DNA of 64,000 nt from assembly GCA_936450465.1 (NCBI GenBank), contig OW388299.1:40993548-41057547 (forward strand), written 5' to 3'. The translations under genes were made by a program, and so were the position numbers. Positions 20,300 to 32,890 of the stretch are shown here, one piece after another. The notes below the pieces were generated by a model. That model was given only the letters and a program-made list of their open reading frames with translations, ran no database searches and had not been told where the DNA came from. Every line of letters starts with the position of its first letter. Position 1 is the stretch's first letter. The stretch comes from Gibbula magus. Taxonomy: Eukaryota > Mollusca > Gastropoda > Trochida > Trochidae.

Positions 20300-21180
20300 A
20301 CACTAAATCATTAAGTCAAGTCAAAGTCAAAGAAGTTTATTGTAATGCAGGCCTCCGGCCCATATACAAATGATACAAGTTTACCAGGTACACATAAACA
20401 GAAAATTCACAGCAGATTTTACAATTCAGATATTAGATTGTCTCTTCGGACAACAGCATATTTCACAAAGAGCGCTAAATTCCTTATTACATTCTCATTT
20501 GTCGAGGACAAAATTGAAATAAAGGCAGTTTTAGGATACTTTAAAAGGTAATGATTTGAAATATATCGTTTTCTTAAATCAGCATAATGTGGACATACAA
20601 AAGCAAAATGGATTTCATCTTCTACAGCAGATTTACATAACGGACATATTCTTAAACTTCTTTCTATGGAAAATCTTCTGCCTTTATTTACTGATAAATC
20701 TAACAAGCCTAATCGAAAGTTGACAAATGTGCGTCTTATATTTTTAGATGTCAGTGCAGAAAGATACAACTCTGGTTGAATTAAGCTTTTAAATGATCTA
20801 TACAATTGGTATCTTGTGCTATTGTCTAGATTTGAGTGTCATTCTTGATAAAACATGTTAACAGATTGATCTCGGAATTGCTTAAGAAATAAGGAAACAT
20901 TACCAACTGTTTGATGTAGCCACACAAATCCAAATCCATGGGTAAATAATAAGTTTCTAATATGAGTTGCCCATGTTATCTTTCCCATATCATCTAAATG
21001 AACAAGCGTGTTATATGCTAGCTTTGGTAACCTTTGCTCGTGCATTCTAAGGATCCTTAACCAAAATTTTAAACATCTGATTTGTGAGTTTATATATATT
21101 GGATATCTACCACATTCGCCATAGATCATGCAGTTCGGTGTTGCTTGGGCAACATTTAAAAATCTTTTAATCATAAAGCA
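20300..21180 (-). mobile_element. 5'-truncated LINE retrotransposon, 3' end
   Basis: On the minus strand the sequence runs from the C-terminal coding part of a non-LTR ORF2 into a 3' UTR with GGGCCGGAGGCCTGCATTAC and AATAAACTTC, ending in a short TTGAC-type tandem tail near 20310. The plus-strand copy at 36240-36762 ends the same way (GGGCCTGAGGCC, GAATAAACTTGACTTGACTT). This shared end defines one LINE family that ends in short repeats instead of poly(A). Confidence 0.82.
20419..21174 (-). pseudogene. LINE ORF2 C-terminal fragment with one in-frame stop
   Basis: Two minus-strand ORFs (21174-20839 and 20805-20419) lie in the same frame. A single TGA at 20839-20841 is followed by sense codons that join them, so together they make about 250 residues. 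The N-terminal part (FLNVAQATPNCMIYGECGRY, then IRCLKFWLRILRM) and the C-terminal zinc-finger-like motif (RICPLCKSAVEDEIHF, then CPHYADLRKRYI) are typical of the region after the reverse transcriptase in LINE proteins of invertebrates. The catalytic RT core lies upstream and is absent here. The clade (CR1- or Jockey-related) is not certain from this part. Confidence 0.8.
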
Positions 21181-21189
21181 ATATGCCTT

Positions 21190-21560
21190 ATCTTTGTGTG
21201 TATATTTCTACACTAAACTCTGTGTTAAAACATGGAATAAGCGCCTCAACCCTAATAAGTACCCCAAGGACAAAGAGCGCTCAGCTCAACAATCAAACAT
21301 AATTTTAAAGTTAATCATAAAGCCAGATGGACTATTTGGTGAATATTTCTACACTAAATCTGTGTTAAAACAAGGAAATAAGCGCCTCAACGTTAATAGT
21401 ACCCCAAGCACAGAGAGTGCGCTTCCCACAACAAACTACAAAAAAGCCCAGTAAATACAAAAATATGAACACTATTGTTGTGTCTATATTTCTACCCTAA
21501 GCTTAGTGTTAAAACAAGAAAATAAGCCCCTCGACTCTATTACAAGCCATAGAGTGCTCT
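21190..21560. repeat. ~145-bp tandem repeat, three units
   Basis: Units start near 21196, 21342 and 21480 with TATATTTCTACACTAA, then GTGTTAAAACA and AATAAGCGCCTCAA. Identity falls towards the right. Confidence 0.75.
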
Positions 21561-21976
21561 CTCAAATAGGATATCACTTTTGCATTCATTTTACCTGAAT
21601 GGCTATGGCACTGATAAGGTTGATGAAGGCAAACTAACCGAGGCCCGGACGCCAACCGAACTCAAACAAATTTCGACCACTTTTTACTTATAGTTGACGC
21701 GATGGACTAATCATCATGTATTTAGGCATATTTAGGATCATTTTGATAGATATTTGAAACGATTAATGCCTGTCAGAAATTTGGGTGGTACTCTCAGAAG
21801 GAGGGTCAGAACTGTCCGAACCTCAGGCAAATTGATTTATACAACTAAAACTTTGATTCTTCGATTAAAATTTACAAGCAATCCTGCATCCATGATTGAA
21901 ATCAACTAAAATACTTTATTTTCAATGGTTTGGTTAGATGAAATTTATTTTTACAGATATATATTTATATACAGAG
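21561..21976. other. Intergenic, nothing recognised
   Basis: No supported gene or repeat was seen. Confidence 0.35.
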
Positions 21977-23150
21977 GAGCACTGTTGTGTCGAACTTGGA
22001 CTCAATATTTTGCTTGTCTCGATATACCTTCCCAGTCCTGGCCAAATCCTACAGTAATTATCATTATTTAAGCTCTTTTAACTCGATACGGTTGTGTCGA
22101 TATTTCAGATATCTCGATATAATCTCATAGTCCCAGCAAACAAAATTACTCTCTTAACTCGATATTTGGATCGAAACTTGATATTCAAATACCATTCCTT
22201 CCTACCCATCACTCTGAATCACTCACAACACTGATCACAGTCTAATTAGTTGATACCTGTAAAAGCTCATTAAGCTACAGGTATCATGGTTACTGAGCAG
22301 TACTTACTTTGACATCGGATTATCTCCTCCAATCAAAACAGCCTCCGGTGACAGGTTTCAGTAGTCACTTGACAAGCATATATGATCGCTAAGTTGTTAC
22401 TAAATTTCAGTTTAAGAAATACGGTTTCAGAGTCAAATTGAATCGAGTTATAAAAGGACATTAATTGGTTGAATTGTCAGTAGGTTATCCTTGTGTCTAA
22501 GCAATCTAGTTAAGGACCTGTCTTATCTGGTGGACAGTTCGATAATATCATTTATTACTCAACCGTGGTGAGATCACTCATTAGATAACAATGAGTTGGT
22601 TACACACATGTGTGATACCATCGTATGCTGCCGTAACGTCACAATGGGCGTTTGACGTCATAGTCGTTTTTTTTGACGTCACAATAATAGCCGCGCGACT
22701 GCAATAGCGGGTGACCTATTTGCATGTAAGCGTCACTGAAAACGATTTTATTGCAATTCAGCGCTATTTACATCATTGAGTAATAAATAAAATACTTAAC
22801 TCGGTCCCGCTTGATAACATGTTTATGAAACTTGTGATTGGCATCAGTATTTAACTCGTTTTCACTCGTTAAAATACCAAACCATCCACTTTTTTAATAA
22901 ACATATTATCAAACGGGACCTCGTTTAGTATTCTACATAAATCCAACGTTTGTACATTCACTTCATGGCCCCTCCATCTGTATATACTTGTAGTTGAACA
23001 ATATGAGTAAAGATACATGTATTTACAACGTAAATGATGTTATTTCTGTTATGTTTCCATAATATGTGAATGATAAGTGCAGTGGTCGGATGTGTCGATT
23101 TTCGGTTGTGTCAATATTTTTTAATATCGAATATCGAGACAACGGTGCTC
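21977..23150. mobile_element. TIR element with TCGATAT-rich subterminal repeats
   Basis: GAGCACTGTTGTGTCGA (21977) and the reverse complement of 23134-23150 (GAGCACCGTTGTCTCGA) match at 15 of 17 positions. Both ends are rich in TCGATAT/ATATCGA (21990-22180 and 23095-23135), as in pogo/mariner-type elements. No transposase remains. The middle (about 22600-22930) holds a second repeat with TGACGTCA sites that resembles 49460-49700. Confidence 0.65.
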
Positions 23151-23819
23151 GACTCTATAACCAATGGCCAACTTGGAATATTCCTGCTGTTAACAACTTG
23201 CAATTGTTTGCATTAAATCAGCAGCTCAAGTGTTAACCAGATCCGAGAATATTTCAGGGAATATCTTTAGCATGTGGCAAACTCCCTATGTTAACAAGTT
23301 GTTTTTTCTGTAAATTGGCTACACAGAATTCTTTCCACTGATGGAGTTTTAAGTTTTCCAGTGATTGACACTGGTGCGAGTTTTAACTGTAGAGGAAGGA
23401 TGTTTGCTCCTTTGTATAAGATTCTGTTTCCTTCATATTTTAATCTTTTGATTAAACTTTACATCTTTAATGTGTTTAGGGAAGGTTTCTATCTAACTCT
23501 TTATCTTTATTGTTAAATCGCCCATGTTCAGATGTACACAAGATTATGTTGCATTGATTTATTTTCAAGATAGCGAAACAAAATCAAACGCAATGTCCAT
23601 GATAACTGGCGGATATCCCAAACGAAAGATATTTTTGAATGTTTAGAAAGCTAACCATGTTAGTTTGAAACGGTGTAATATTTTTAATCAAATATATGGA
23701 ATTAGATCTTGAAGCTGTATGTTGAACTGTGTTATTAGTCTGTCGTCCAAACCCCTTAAATTTCTTAAAAGCCTAGGCAAGTCTACAAGAAGACTACAGA
23801 GCTCAGTCTAGGCAAGTCA
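23151..23819. other. Intergenic, nothing recognised
   Basis: AT-rich sequence with no supported ORF. Confidence 0.35.
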
Positions 23820-24390
23820 TGGTTCATGCTTGACTTTATTTAAGACCCCTTTATACTTTGGCGTAAATTCCAGGCATGGATTGCAGGTTTCACTGCTGAC
23901 AAATTTGAGTAACTATTTTTCAGTTGTTTAAATAAAAATTAATTGCGAATTTATTGATCAACTGCAACTATAAAACCATGTCGTAATAGACAACGGTGAT
24001 CGTCTGTGTGTTACCATTAAGGTTCATTCAAGGCTTCTTTATATTTTTGCTCAAATTTCAGCCAAGAAAGTTTCACTGCTGACAAATTTGAACAAATAAT
24101 TTCAGTTGGTTAAATAAAAAATAATTGAGTATTTTCATAATACTGTAACATAAACCATGTAGACAACAGTGATCGTCTGTGTGTTAGCATTAAGGTTCAT
24201 TCTAGACTTTATTTAAAGCTCCTTTATAATTTTTGCTTAAATTCCATCCAATGATGGCAAGTTTTACTGCTGACAAATTTTGAACAAATAATTTCAGTTG
24301 ATTTGATAAAAATTAATAAAAAATCATAATAATACTGCAATGAAAACGATGTGGTAATAGATACTAGTGATCTTCTATTTGTTTGCAATA
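23820..24390. repeat. ~175-180-bp tandem repeat, three diverged units
   Basis: Units near 23825, 24018 and 24192 share AAGGTTCATTC, TTTCACTGCTGACAAATTTG, AATTTCAGTTG and GTGATCGTCTGTGTGTTA. Confidence 0.8.
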
Positions 24391-25043
24391 AGGTTTATTG
24401 CAGCTGTGTGGAAACAAGTAAATATGACATTTAGATACAAAGTCTTGGGGTAGTGGAGGGCAACTGTTAAATGTCACTTGTGTAAGAGGATCAGCCTCAC
24501 AAACTCTGAAACCACTGCTACATTCTGTTGTCGTAGGATACGAACAAAATTATTTGTTTTTCATCACTATGTAGCCAATTAGGCAATTAGCAACGTCTTC
24601 ACTAAACATTTCATATTTTCACTTTCCAACCTTTAGTAGCCCTGACACTATTTGAGGTGGTGACATGACAGGTACTCCCAATAAAATATTTTACCACTTC
24701 TTCTGTGAAACCAATAGACATAAGATTCTTACAATGTCTCAGTGACATCTTTACATGGATACTGAAGTTTGTATGTTTGGTCTTGTCCACCATAATTTTT
24801 TTTTTTCTGAAACAAACAATGCCAGAAACTGCAGCTCAAATTTTCAAAATGCTGTCTTTGTTACATGGAGACTTGCAGTTGGGAATTTCAATTTGGTTCT
24901 CCCAAAAGTATGGGAGGGCCAAGGGATACACTCTAATTCCTTGTTCGTGATTATTTTTTCATTTCTCAGAATTATCTTTAAAACAATTTTGTCTATAGCA
25001 CCAATAGTTAAGTTTATTATATTTTCTGTGGTGAAATACGGCA
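24391..25043. other. Intergenic, nothing recognised
   Basis: The ORFs here (24611-24793 minus; 24705-25060 plus, two frames) lack domains and cross AT-rich runs. I do not support a gene. Confidence 0.35.
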
Positions 25044-25155
25044 TTTATCAGTTAAAATAAAATCCATATTTTCACTGAGTGAAATAACATGTTATTCTAC
25101 TCAGTGAAATAACACTTTCAATCATATGATGTCATCGTAACAATAGGATGACGTC
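25044..25155. repeat. Second arm of the 11-kb inverted pair
   Basis: It is the reverse-complement counterpart of 14050-14161 (TTTCACTGAGTGAAATAACA, then CATCGTAACAATAGGATGAC). Confidence 0.65.
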
Positions 25156-25254
25156 ATGAGATGACAGTTGAAAAGCAAGGCATTCTTGGATGCTCTATTC
25201 ACAATATGAACCTCATTTATGAACTATGCATAATTTGTTAAATCTAATAAATAG

Positions 25255-25376
25255 AACATTTGACATTGCCTGCCGAATACCATGTGTATCTCATCATGTG
25301 CCACTCGTGAAAATATAATTTTCTACCTCACTCGATGAGATACACATGGTATTCGGGGAGAAATGTCAAATATCCT
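25255..25376. mobile_element. Foldback element with ~40-bp arms
   Basis: ACATTTGACAT...CCGAATACCATGTGTATCTCATC on the left is mirrored by GATGAGATACACATGGTATTCGG...ATGTCAAAT on the right. The loop is about 40 bp and there is no coding content. Confidence 0.8.
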
Positions 25377-25589
25377 CTATATATGCCATTCAGAAATTTG
25401 GTGGAAGTTTGAGTCTTGCAATAATGAGAAACAAGAAACATTTTCTCTGTGGCCTTACATCTATTTTCACTCTTATATAATGTAGCAGAGGATCAAAGAA
25501 CTGCAGGAATTGTTTTGACGCCATTTAGAATAATTCAGACCAATACGTGCATGTATTCATGATGTGAATAATACCTCTGATTTGCTTGT

Positions 25590-25760
25590 TGTACGTTGTC
25601 AGTTAAATAGAGGGTTCTATTGGGGCATTTTGTGGGGAAATGAAGTGCGGAAGGACATTCTTGTTTACCTATATATGTTATTGATACATGCTTATTTTAC
25701 AATTCAGATGAAACATATTATTGAGAGTAACATTTTTATATTTGAAAATGTGCCACTTTG
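25590..25760 (+). repeat. Diverged copy of the ~200-bp dispersed repeat
   Basis: It is weakly similar to 28150-28350 (GGACATTCTTGTTTACCTAT, TTATTGATACATGCTTATTT). Confidence 0.45.
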
Positions 25761-25840
25761 TGAATAATCTATCCATACATATGTTTCATTATTTAAAAAA
25801 ATTAAAATTAGTGAAAATACATCATTTTTCATTTTAAGTA

Positions 25841-27083
25841 CCGTATATTACCGGGTATAAGTCGAGAATTTGATACAAAAAATTAGGGGGTCAAGGCGGG
25901 GGGTCGACTTATACACGGGGTCTATGTTTCAGCCCCAAAAATCTAGAGGCCAGGTAAGTATCTGCCAGCCCAGCAAGTCGAACGGACGATGTTTACACCG
26001 GAAACAATTCACAAACATCGATGTCCAGTCAATATTAAAATCATTGAATAAAAAACATATGCTTTATTGTTGTCGTTTTAAAATACAAATATAGCGTGAT
26101 ATATGAATAAAAATTAACATTTCAATCACGATAGTTCATTAAAGTTTATATTATAATCTTCACTATTACCTGACAAACATCGATCGATATCTAGCCTTGA
26201 TGTAAGTCGAGTGACCCGATAAGGTCACGTGGACCAATGAGATTCTACATAGAAGCCGGTGACATGTGAGATAGATACTCATGAAAAAATAATCAAGTGT
26301 TTACGCAGTGAGAAGTGCAAATTACTGGTACGAGTAGACGTATAATTTCTGATATGTTCTAACATAATAGCATATATTCAAAAATATTTAGAGAAATGTT
26401 AATTGCCGATTGTCATTGTATTGTTACTGAGATGTTCACCATTCATTTTGTATAATAGTGTATATTCAATACTTGACAGACGTACGTGGATAAAGGTTGT
26501 GAATAGATTTGTTAATTGCCAGTCAGGGTAGTGATTCATTATAATTAGCGCATCCGGTAATTATCTAAGCTTTGATGTTTAATTAACATTAATTAGATAG
26601 TAATTAACAGTAATTAAAGCCTGTCACTTCTCATCTCAAAAGTAAAAGCAATGTCTTTTTACGTCTTTTTCTACTAGGTAACAATTTAACTATTCACCGG
26701 TTATCTAATAAAGTTTTGTCAACATGTTGGTCGTAGTTTATTCGGCTTGATGAGAGGAAAATGTAATTTGATTGAAACAAATAATAACAGACACCGTGAG
26801 TCACAAGTTGTATTTTTTTATTGGTTGTTTACAACGTCTGAAAAATAAATTATCATTTAATAATATTTAGGGCAAAACAATTGATAAGTCGATCAACATA
26901 ACTGCTTACCAATCGCCGCTGTGTTGACTTTTGTGCATGTCGACTTGTCACTCGGTGTCAGTCAGCACGTGGTAAAAGGGGGGTCGACTTATACATGAGA
27001 TATAGGGTTTTGTCCAGTATTTGGGTAGTTGAGAAAGGGGGTCGACTTATACGCGGGGTCGACTTATACCCGGTAATATACGG
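25841..27083. mobile_element. Tc1/mariner-like non-autonomous element with perfect 25-bp TIRs
   Basis: Bases 25841-25865 (CCGTATATTACCGGGTATAA...) are the exact reverse complement of 27059-27083, and both are flanked by TA (25839-25840 and 27084-27085). GGGGTCGACTTATAC motifs are repeated just inside the ends (about 25903, 26982, 27038, 27052). The 1.2-kb interior codes for no transposase. TA duplication and this TIR style fit pogo/Tigger-type elements. Confidence 0.88.
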
Positions 27084-27135
27084 TAATGCAAAAAAGCAAG
27101 AAGGCAGACAGTCAGCGATACAACCCTACCTTTAA

Positions 27136-27345
27136 AGGGGAAGTAGCACATTTAAACAATAAGTTGATCAAATGTATTTGAAAAATAATGTCCCTAATAG
27201 TAAAACACCCTTCTCTCTTCGGCAAATCAAGTTAAAAATTAGTATACATGGTTCGGTAAGGCCATGGGAATCGTTTTTTTCATTCGAAATAATAAAACAT
27301 GTTCACAATAAAATGGCCGCCATGCAATTTTTGCTTGATGGGCAA

Positions 27346-27399
<54 letters not shown>

Positions 27400-27522
27400 G
27401 GATAATTGGTTTGTGTAATGAAATGTTTTACTCTCTAAAGTAAATATATAAATAACATTATTTATCATTATAAATGGGAAATTTGAAAAAAATAGAATTT
27501 GCTAAAAACGTGCTACAAGATG
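27136..27522. mobile_element. TTAA-flanked MITE containing a (CTA)n expansion
   Basis: It begins TTAA-AGGGGAAGTAGCACAT and ends AAAAACGTGCTACAAGATG-TTAA, and aligns with the 354-bp copy at 55448-55801 in the same orientation. It contains a (CTA) run of about 18 units at 27346-27400, where the sister copy reads TTATTACCACTACGG. Confidence 0.82.
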
Positions 27523-28149
27523 TTAAGGTGACCATAACCTTAAATACAGCCAGAGAGTTCCATTTCCTCCTGGCATCCCCTTGTGTCTATTCAAGGCCGA
27601 GTTCAATTCGAGGTCATGTTTCTTGGGTTAAATTTAACCTCAGCATTTCCGTTCCGTAATTCTTCCTTAATTTCAATGCCTCTAAAGGTTTGACCACCTA
27701 AGATCGACTGACAGTGGCAACTCAAAATGCCCTTCAAAATTACGACAACATGCCAGAAGTTCAGTATTGATGAAACAATAATTTGACCACGTTGAAAATT
27801 GGGAAATTAGATTACAGTCATGACATGATGTGACTTTTATTATTGTCATGACGTGAATTTGACCACACTGGTCACAAAAAGACATATAAACAGATAAATA
27901 AGCAGTGAAATGTTTTCGCGCTTCTTAATTTATTCACTTACTAGTGACAGATATTTATCAAAAACTAATGCTACATCATCAACCTTTATACTCATAGAAT
28001 TCTTGCTAAAACTTAATGTATCATCAAATTATATTTTTATAAAGTCCAACCTCACATCACTTGTGAACTGTTGATCAAAAAGAATTTCCCAAACACATAT
28101 TTTGATTTCCAACATCAATTGAAATTACGTAACTTGCATTATCCATTAT
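27523..28149. other. Intergenic, nothing recognised
   Basis: Only short domain-free ORFs are present. Confidence 0.35.
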
Positions 28150-28350
28150 TTTGTGGAAACGAAATTAAGAGTATATTCCTGTTTGCACATATATGCTATT
28201 AATACATGATTAAGAAATATTCCAGTTGAAAGAAAGCAATGATGGTAACACTTTGATGAGTTTATATTTTATTACATGAGAAAGACAAGCAGACATTTGT
28301 TGAAAAATAAAAACAATGACAAGTGAAGCTATTCATCGGCGCTCTACTGT
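28150..28350 (+). repeat. ~200-bp dispersed repeat
   Basis: It shares TTTGTGGAAACGAAAT, TATTCCTGTTTGCACATATA, TTATTACATGAGAAAGACA and TTGAAAAATAAAAACAATGA with the copies at 15.8 and 37.5 kb. Confidence 0.7.
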
Positions 28351-29047
28351 ACTATATTGTGGTCGCACACTGTACATGCAGTAAGGTATGAGAACTATTT
28401 TGAAAGTCATTGCAGTACCACCCAGTAAGAAACTAAAGAAAATTATGGTCATGTCCTATTAGTATGAAACTGAATAAAGGATCAGCGGTCATTTCAGATG
28501 GCAATGTGTATAATGTGAGATATTAGCCACGAATGTAGTCGAGTCGGAGTTCTTGAAACAATTCCAACATGTCGGGTGTCGCTCCTTTAGACTATGGGTA
28601 TAGAGGTAAATTGACAAAGAGGGATAATTTAGCCATCAATCAGGAGACAACATGCAGTAGGAAACTTTATAGATCTAATTACCACCTTGCAGGAGGAGAA
28701 ATGTATCTCCGGTGGTAGTTCACACTAAGTGTAAGGACTTAGATAGAACAGGGACTACAGTTTGAAGTCGAAAATGCCATCATTTTAAGTATTTAAATGC
28801 AAATAGAACGGCTTGTCCTTATTGTTTTGTTACAATTTGGGAAGAGTATTATACAATCTTGATAATTTAAAGATCGAGTAGGAATTAATACCATAGTTGT
28901 GTCCACTCTACAAACACCAGCCCGTCTGGTCACGGTGGGGTCCCCCTGTACCCAACCTATTGGTATAGAGGGGCGTGGATACTTTTATATACATTGTTTA
29001 TGGTAAGACATTGGGTTCCTAAATATCCTGTGCCAGGGCGCTAGTGC
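28351..29047. other. Intergenic, nothing recognised
   Basis: No supported gene, RNA or repeat was seen. Confidence 0.35.
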
Positions 29048-29180
29048 AAAATGATGCTTGCAGGTTTCACTGCCAGGCAGTACCACATTGTATTTCAGGC
29101 TTTCTTCCTACAATGATACCAGCACTTGTGATATCTATAAAGTACTCCTGTACCTTATACTTCAAATTGCCTCCTTCCTG
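29048..29180 (+). mobile_element. Diverged SINE 3' fragment
   Basis: TGCTTGCAGGTTTCACTGCC, GGCTTTCTTCCTACAATGAT, ACCAGCACTTGTGATATC and AAGTACTCCTGTA parallel the SINE body at 41590-41690. Confidence 0.55.
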
Positions 29181-29577
29181 TGCCAACATTGCATTGACCA
29201 AGGGAGTATTTTATGGGCTCTTCTATCCATACTCCAGTAAAGATTGCATATTTTCTCCAATTCTCAAAGTATTATTGTAATGAATTTTAACAAAGGAAAG
29301 CTTTTGGTAATGTTTAGCCTACTGTAATTGATTTGTCAAAAAGCTTGTTTATGTATAACACAGTGAATATGACCCAAATGCTGATAACCTCAACTGTTTT
29401 AGAAAATGTAAATTATTCATATAATTTGCATATAAGCTTATCTACCTATGCAAGTCCATTGGTCGATAACTGGCTGATCCAGGTGGGAGATGGAGGGATG
29501 AGGGATTCAAGGGGTCTAAACCCCGCTTTAAAAAATGTTCATGTAAATTTGGTGAACCCCCCTTGGTAAACCAGTTT

Positions 29578-31925
29578 TTAGCTCATCTGGCCTGAAAGGC
29601 CCGATGGGCTTATGGCATGGGATGGCGTCCGTCCATCCGTCCGTCCGTCCGTAAACTTTTCGCTTTTTCGACTTCTTCTCCAGAACCAATGACTCCAGAG
29701 AATTGAAATTTAATGTACAGACTCCTTGGCTGAAGGGGATACTAAATTGTAAATTTGGTGACCCTGTGACCCCAAATGTGGGTCACAGGGGTCATAACCT
29801 TAAAAGCTATTTTCATCTTCTTCTCCAGAACCAATGACTCCAGAGAGCTGAAATTTTATGTACAGACTCCTTGGCTGAAAGGGATTCTAAATTGTAGATT
29901 TGGTGACCCTGTGACCCCAAGTGTGGCTCACAGGGGTCATTACCTAAAAAAAACTATTTTCATCTTCTTCTCCAGTCCAAATGAACGTAGAGAGCTGAAA
30001 TTTTATGTACATACTCCTTGACTGAAGGGGATTCTAAATTGTAAATTTGGTGACAGTGAGACCCCAAATATTGGGTCACAGAGGCAATGACCTAAAATGC
30101 TATTTTCATCTTCATCTCCAGTCCCAATGGCTCTAGCGTGCTGAAATTTTATGTACAGACTCCTTGGCTGTAAGGGATTCTAAATTGTAAATTTGGTGAG
30201 TCTGTGACCCCAAATATGGGTCACAGGGATCATAACCTAAAAGCCTAATTCAGTTTACAGCATCTTTCTGAGATTATATGTGCACTTCAATCAGTAAGTA
30301 GGTAAGGGAGGTAATTTTAAAGAAAACAGCTGAGTTAAAGGCATTTCATCTTTCTGATGTGAGAGTTCTAACATGTGCTTTGAGAATATAATATGTCTGA
30401 TGAAAAAGAGATTTTTAGAATTAAAAACTTAGAATTGGAGGTCTAACAAAAATTATAAGTCATATTTTATCTTTGTCTCACATTTCACATATGAGTAATT
30501 ATTTGTATTTTGCAAGTGAATTTGCTGATAAAGGTACACAAGTCTAAAAGTATTCTAAAGACTTAATACAGAATCTTTTATTAAATCTAATATTATGTTC
30601 TTTGTAATTTAAGAGTAAATAATGGAGTTTTTGAATATCTCATGATATTGTGTAATTATTTGGAGAATTAATTAATTAATTAATGAGAATTTCCAGTACG
30701 AGTCAATTTGGTATACCTTATTTATATCATATTTTATACTTTATAACTGATTTAGTTTTCTATTAACTTTGCAGTTAATTTTATTCAATAGGAACAAGAA
30801 ATGAGATAGATGTCTTCATCATGGACATGTTTAATGTGAATCTATTTGAAATGAGAACTATTGAATACCCTTTGAAGGAATAACTTGAAGAGGAATTAAA
30901 TTTTTTCATTTTACATGAGATATACTAGTGATGACTGGTGATAACATAGGACTATAAAAGAAGTAGCTATATGAGATTGTGACATCACACCTATTTTCAT
31001 CATCTTCTCCAGTACAGAAAAATAATTAATTGTAGGAAAAACTGCATCTAACATATAAATTTTACTGGCTGTGAGTCCAGTGTCTGCATGTTATTTAATT
31101 GCATTGTGTTGACCTCTTCCTGGCAGAAGAATGAAAACTGATAGTTACACAGAGGTTTCAGGTTACTTCAAACTTCTGTGCAGCACTGTGTTATCATAGA
31201 CTGTGCGTGAGACTGCTTTAGTCTTCCACTGACTCTAAAAAAGAATTTATTCATAGAATATCACCATTTTATCAAATATTGAAAAGGAGCCTATAAGAAA
31301 TGGTTAAAAAGAATTTACTAAAAAAAATTCACCAATTTATTAAGTATTGAAATGGAGCCTATGAGAAATGGGATTTTCAAAAACTGAGGCTCCTATTCAT
31401 TATGTAATAAATGTTGGTATTGCCATAATGCAATTAAGAATTAAAACAATATAATGCAAAGGTGTATGATATTCATAACGAATGTTGATTTATGTGTAAC
31501 CAATTTTGATAATAATTAGCAGGGGTCATGACCTAAAAAGTTTTTTTTCATTTTCTTCTACAGCCCCAGGCCATTATTGCAATAGCTTACAGTGGTGAAT
31601 TGTATGCAAAGAATTGTACCCGCTATATTCATTATTATATAATGTGTGTACGATCTTAAAAAATAGTATGATCTCTCCACCACATTATTATATGTTTGAT
31701 ACCAGCAATTTATTTCCAAGCTTTGTGTTGCTCTTTCAACACATATATATAGCAGATTGGCAAAGTTATGGTAACAAAATATTTTTAAACTGCTTTAATC
31801 GTTTCACTACCTAGATTCTTATTACTACATTCCATTATCTGACCATTAATTGCTATAAAGTCCACTCCATAACATACCCCACTTATTATCTCCTGATGAG
31901 CTACAGAGGCCATGGCTCTATTTTT
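29578..31925 (+). repeat. AGCTCATC-type repeat element with ~147-bp internal tandem units
   Basis: It opens with AGCTCATCTGGCCTGAAAGG and a (CCGT)n run. At least four units of about 147 bp follow (near 29680, 29827, 29973 and 30120), with TTCTTCTCCAGAACCAATGA, GAGAGCTGAAATTTTATGTA and TTTGGTGACCCTGTGACCCC. Isolated unit scraps recur at about 30985 and 31525. About 31893-31912 (CTGATGAGCTACAGAGGCCA) matches the end of the 13.8-kb copy and is inverted relative to the start, so AGCTCATC/GATGAGCT may be short terminal inverted repeats. 30270-31890 is otherwise AT-rich and contains an ~85-bp duplication at 31240-31390. Confidence 0.65.
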
Positions 31926-32512
31926 TACAATATCTGAACCGCCCTTAAAATTTTATAGTTCTACCTATGAATGTATTATCAAAACAAATATTTACATTCA
32001 TAATTGATCTATATGTATCAATACAGACAAATCAGTGATAAATTTACCCCGAGTCCTGCATCAAATACTCATTAAAATTGGAGAGGATTCATAAAAATTT
32101 AATCTGCGAGTCCTCTGGACTCAAAGTTTTTTTTTGGTAGTATTTGCTTAGTTATTGGGGGAATCACTTATATCTGCTGCGACTCACAATAGCTTGTGGT
32201 AGAGAGTTGCTGGACTCTGCAGGTCATATTTGTAAATTTATCACTGCAAACGAATGAATGTATGGAAACATACTTGATGAAGTTTCATAAAATCTGTTGA
32301 AAGTACCTTGTTCCCGGCTAAATGTCTAAGCTATGAGCCTGGTAACTTGGGGCAGCTAACATGGGTCAGGAACCGATAAACGCCTGCCTTGTATAATTGC
32401 ATGGTCTAAGCCCTATATGAAATAAATATTCATCTGCCTTGAATAATTGCAGGGTTAAATTTAGCTAATGTAAATAAATTAATGATTATTTTTTTGCGTA
32501 AATACTTTCGGT

Positions 32513-32615
32513 ATATAAGAATCTCACCCAAGTGTCTTCTGATATCAAATATCAAACTTTTATCAACGAGTGTTGATATATTTGATATCAGAAGACACGA
32601 GGGTGAGATTCTATT
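32513..32615. mobile_element. Foldback with ~40-bp arms
   Basis: AGAATCTCACCCAAGTGTCTTC...ATATCAA and TTGATATATTTGATATCAG...GGGTGAGATTCT are inverted copies around a short loop. Confidence 0.82.
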
Positions 32616-32689
32616 TATCTTCCAAAATCATTCTTATTACATTTTAATGAACATAGTGTACATCTCCGAGCACAGCTCTGCCAGTTGAC

Positions 32690-32890
32690 TACCAGTGAGG
32701 TGATGTCATAGCATTGTGACGTCATCATGTTTATGATGTCATAGCATTGTGATGTCATTACTCAATGATGTAAACGCATTGTGATGTCATGCAGCGGACG
32801 GTAACGGGGCATTGTGCAAAATCTACTGCAAAAACAATATCCCCTAGGAGATATCGCTTGATCTCACACAAGCGATATCTCCTGTAGAAC
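32690..32890. repeat. Tandem TGATGTCA motifs and a small hairpin
   Basis: Four GATGTCATAGCATTGTGA-like motifs (about 32700-32790) precede AGGAGATATCGCTTG/CAAGCGATATCTCCT (about 32851-32885). The region lies between two blocks of CGCCTGCCTTGAATAAT-like direct repeats (32380-32450 and 33020-33060) and may be part of one 0.7-kb element. Confidence 0.55.

Noticed and set aside
24705..25060. Two overlapping ORFs with hydrophobic stretches
   Set aside because: The hydrophobicity comes from T-rich DNA; no start context, splice sites or family resemblance was seen.
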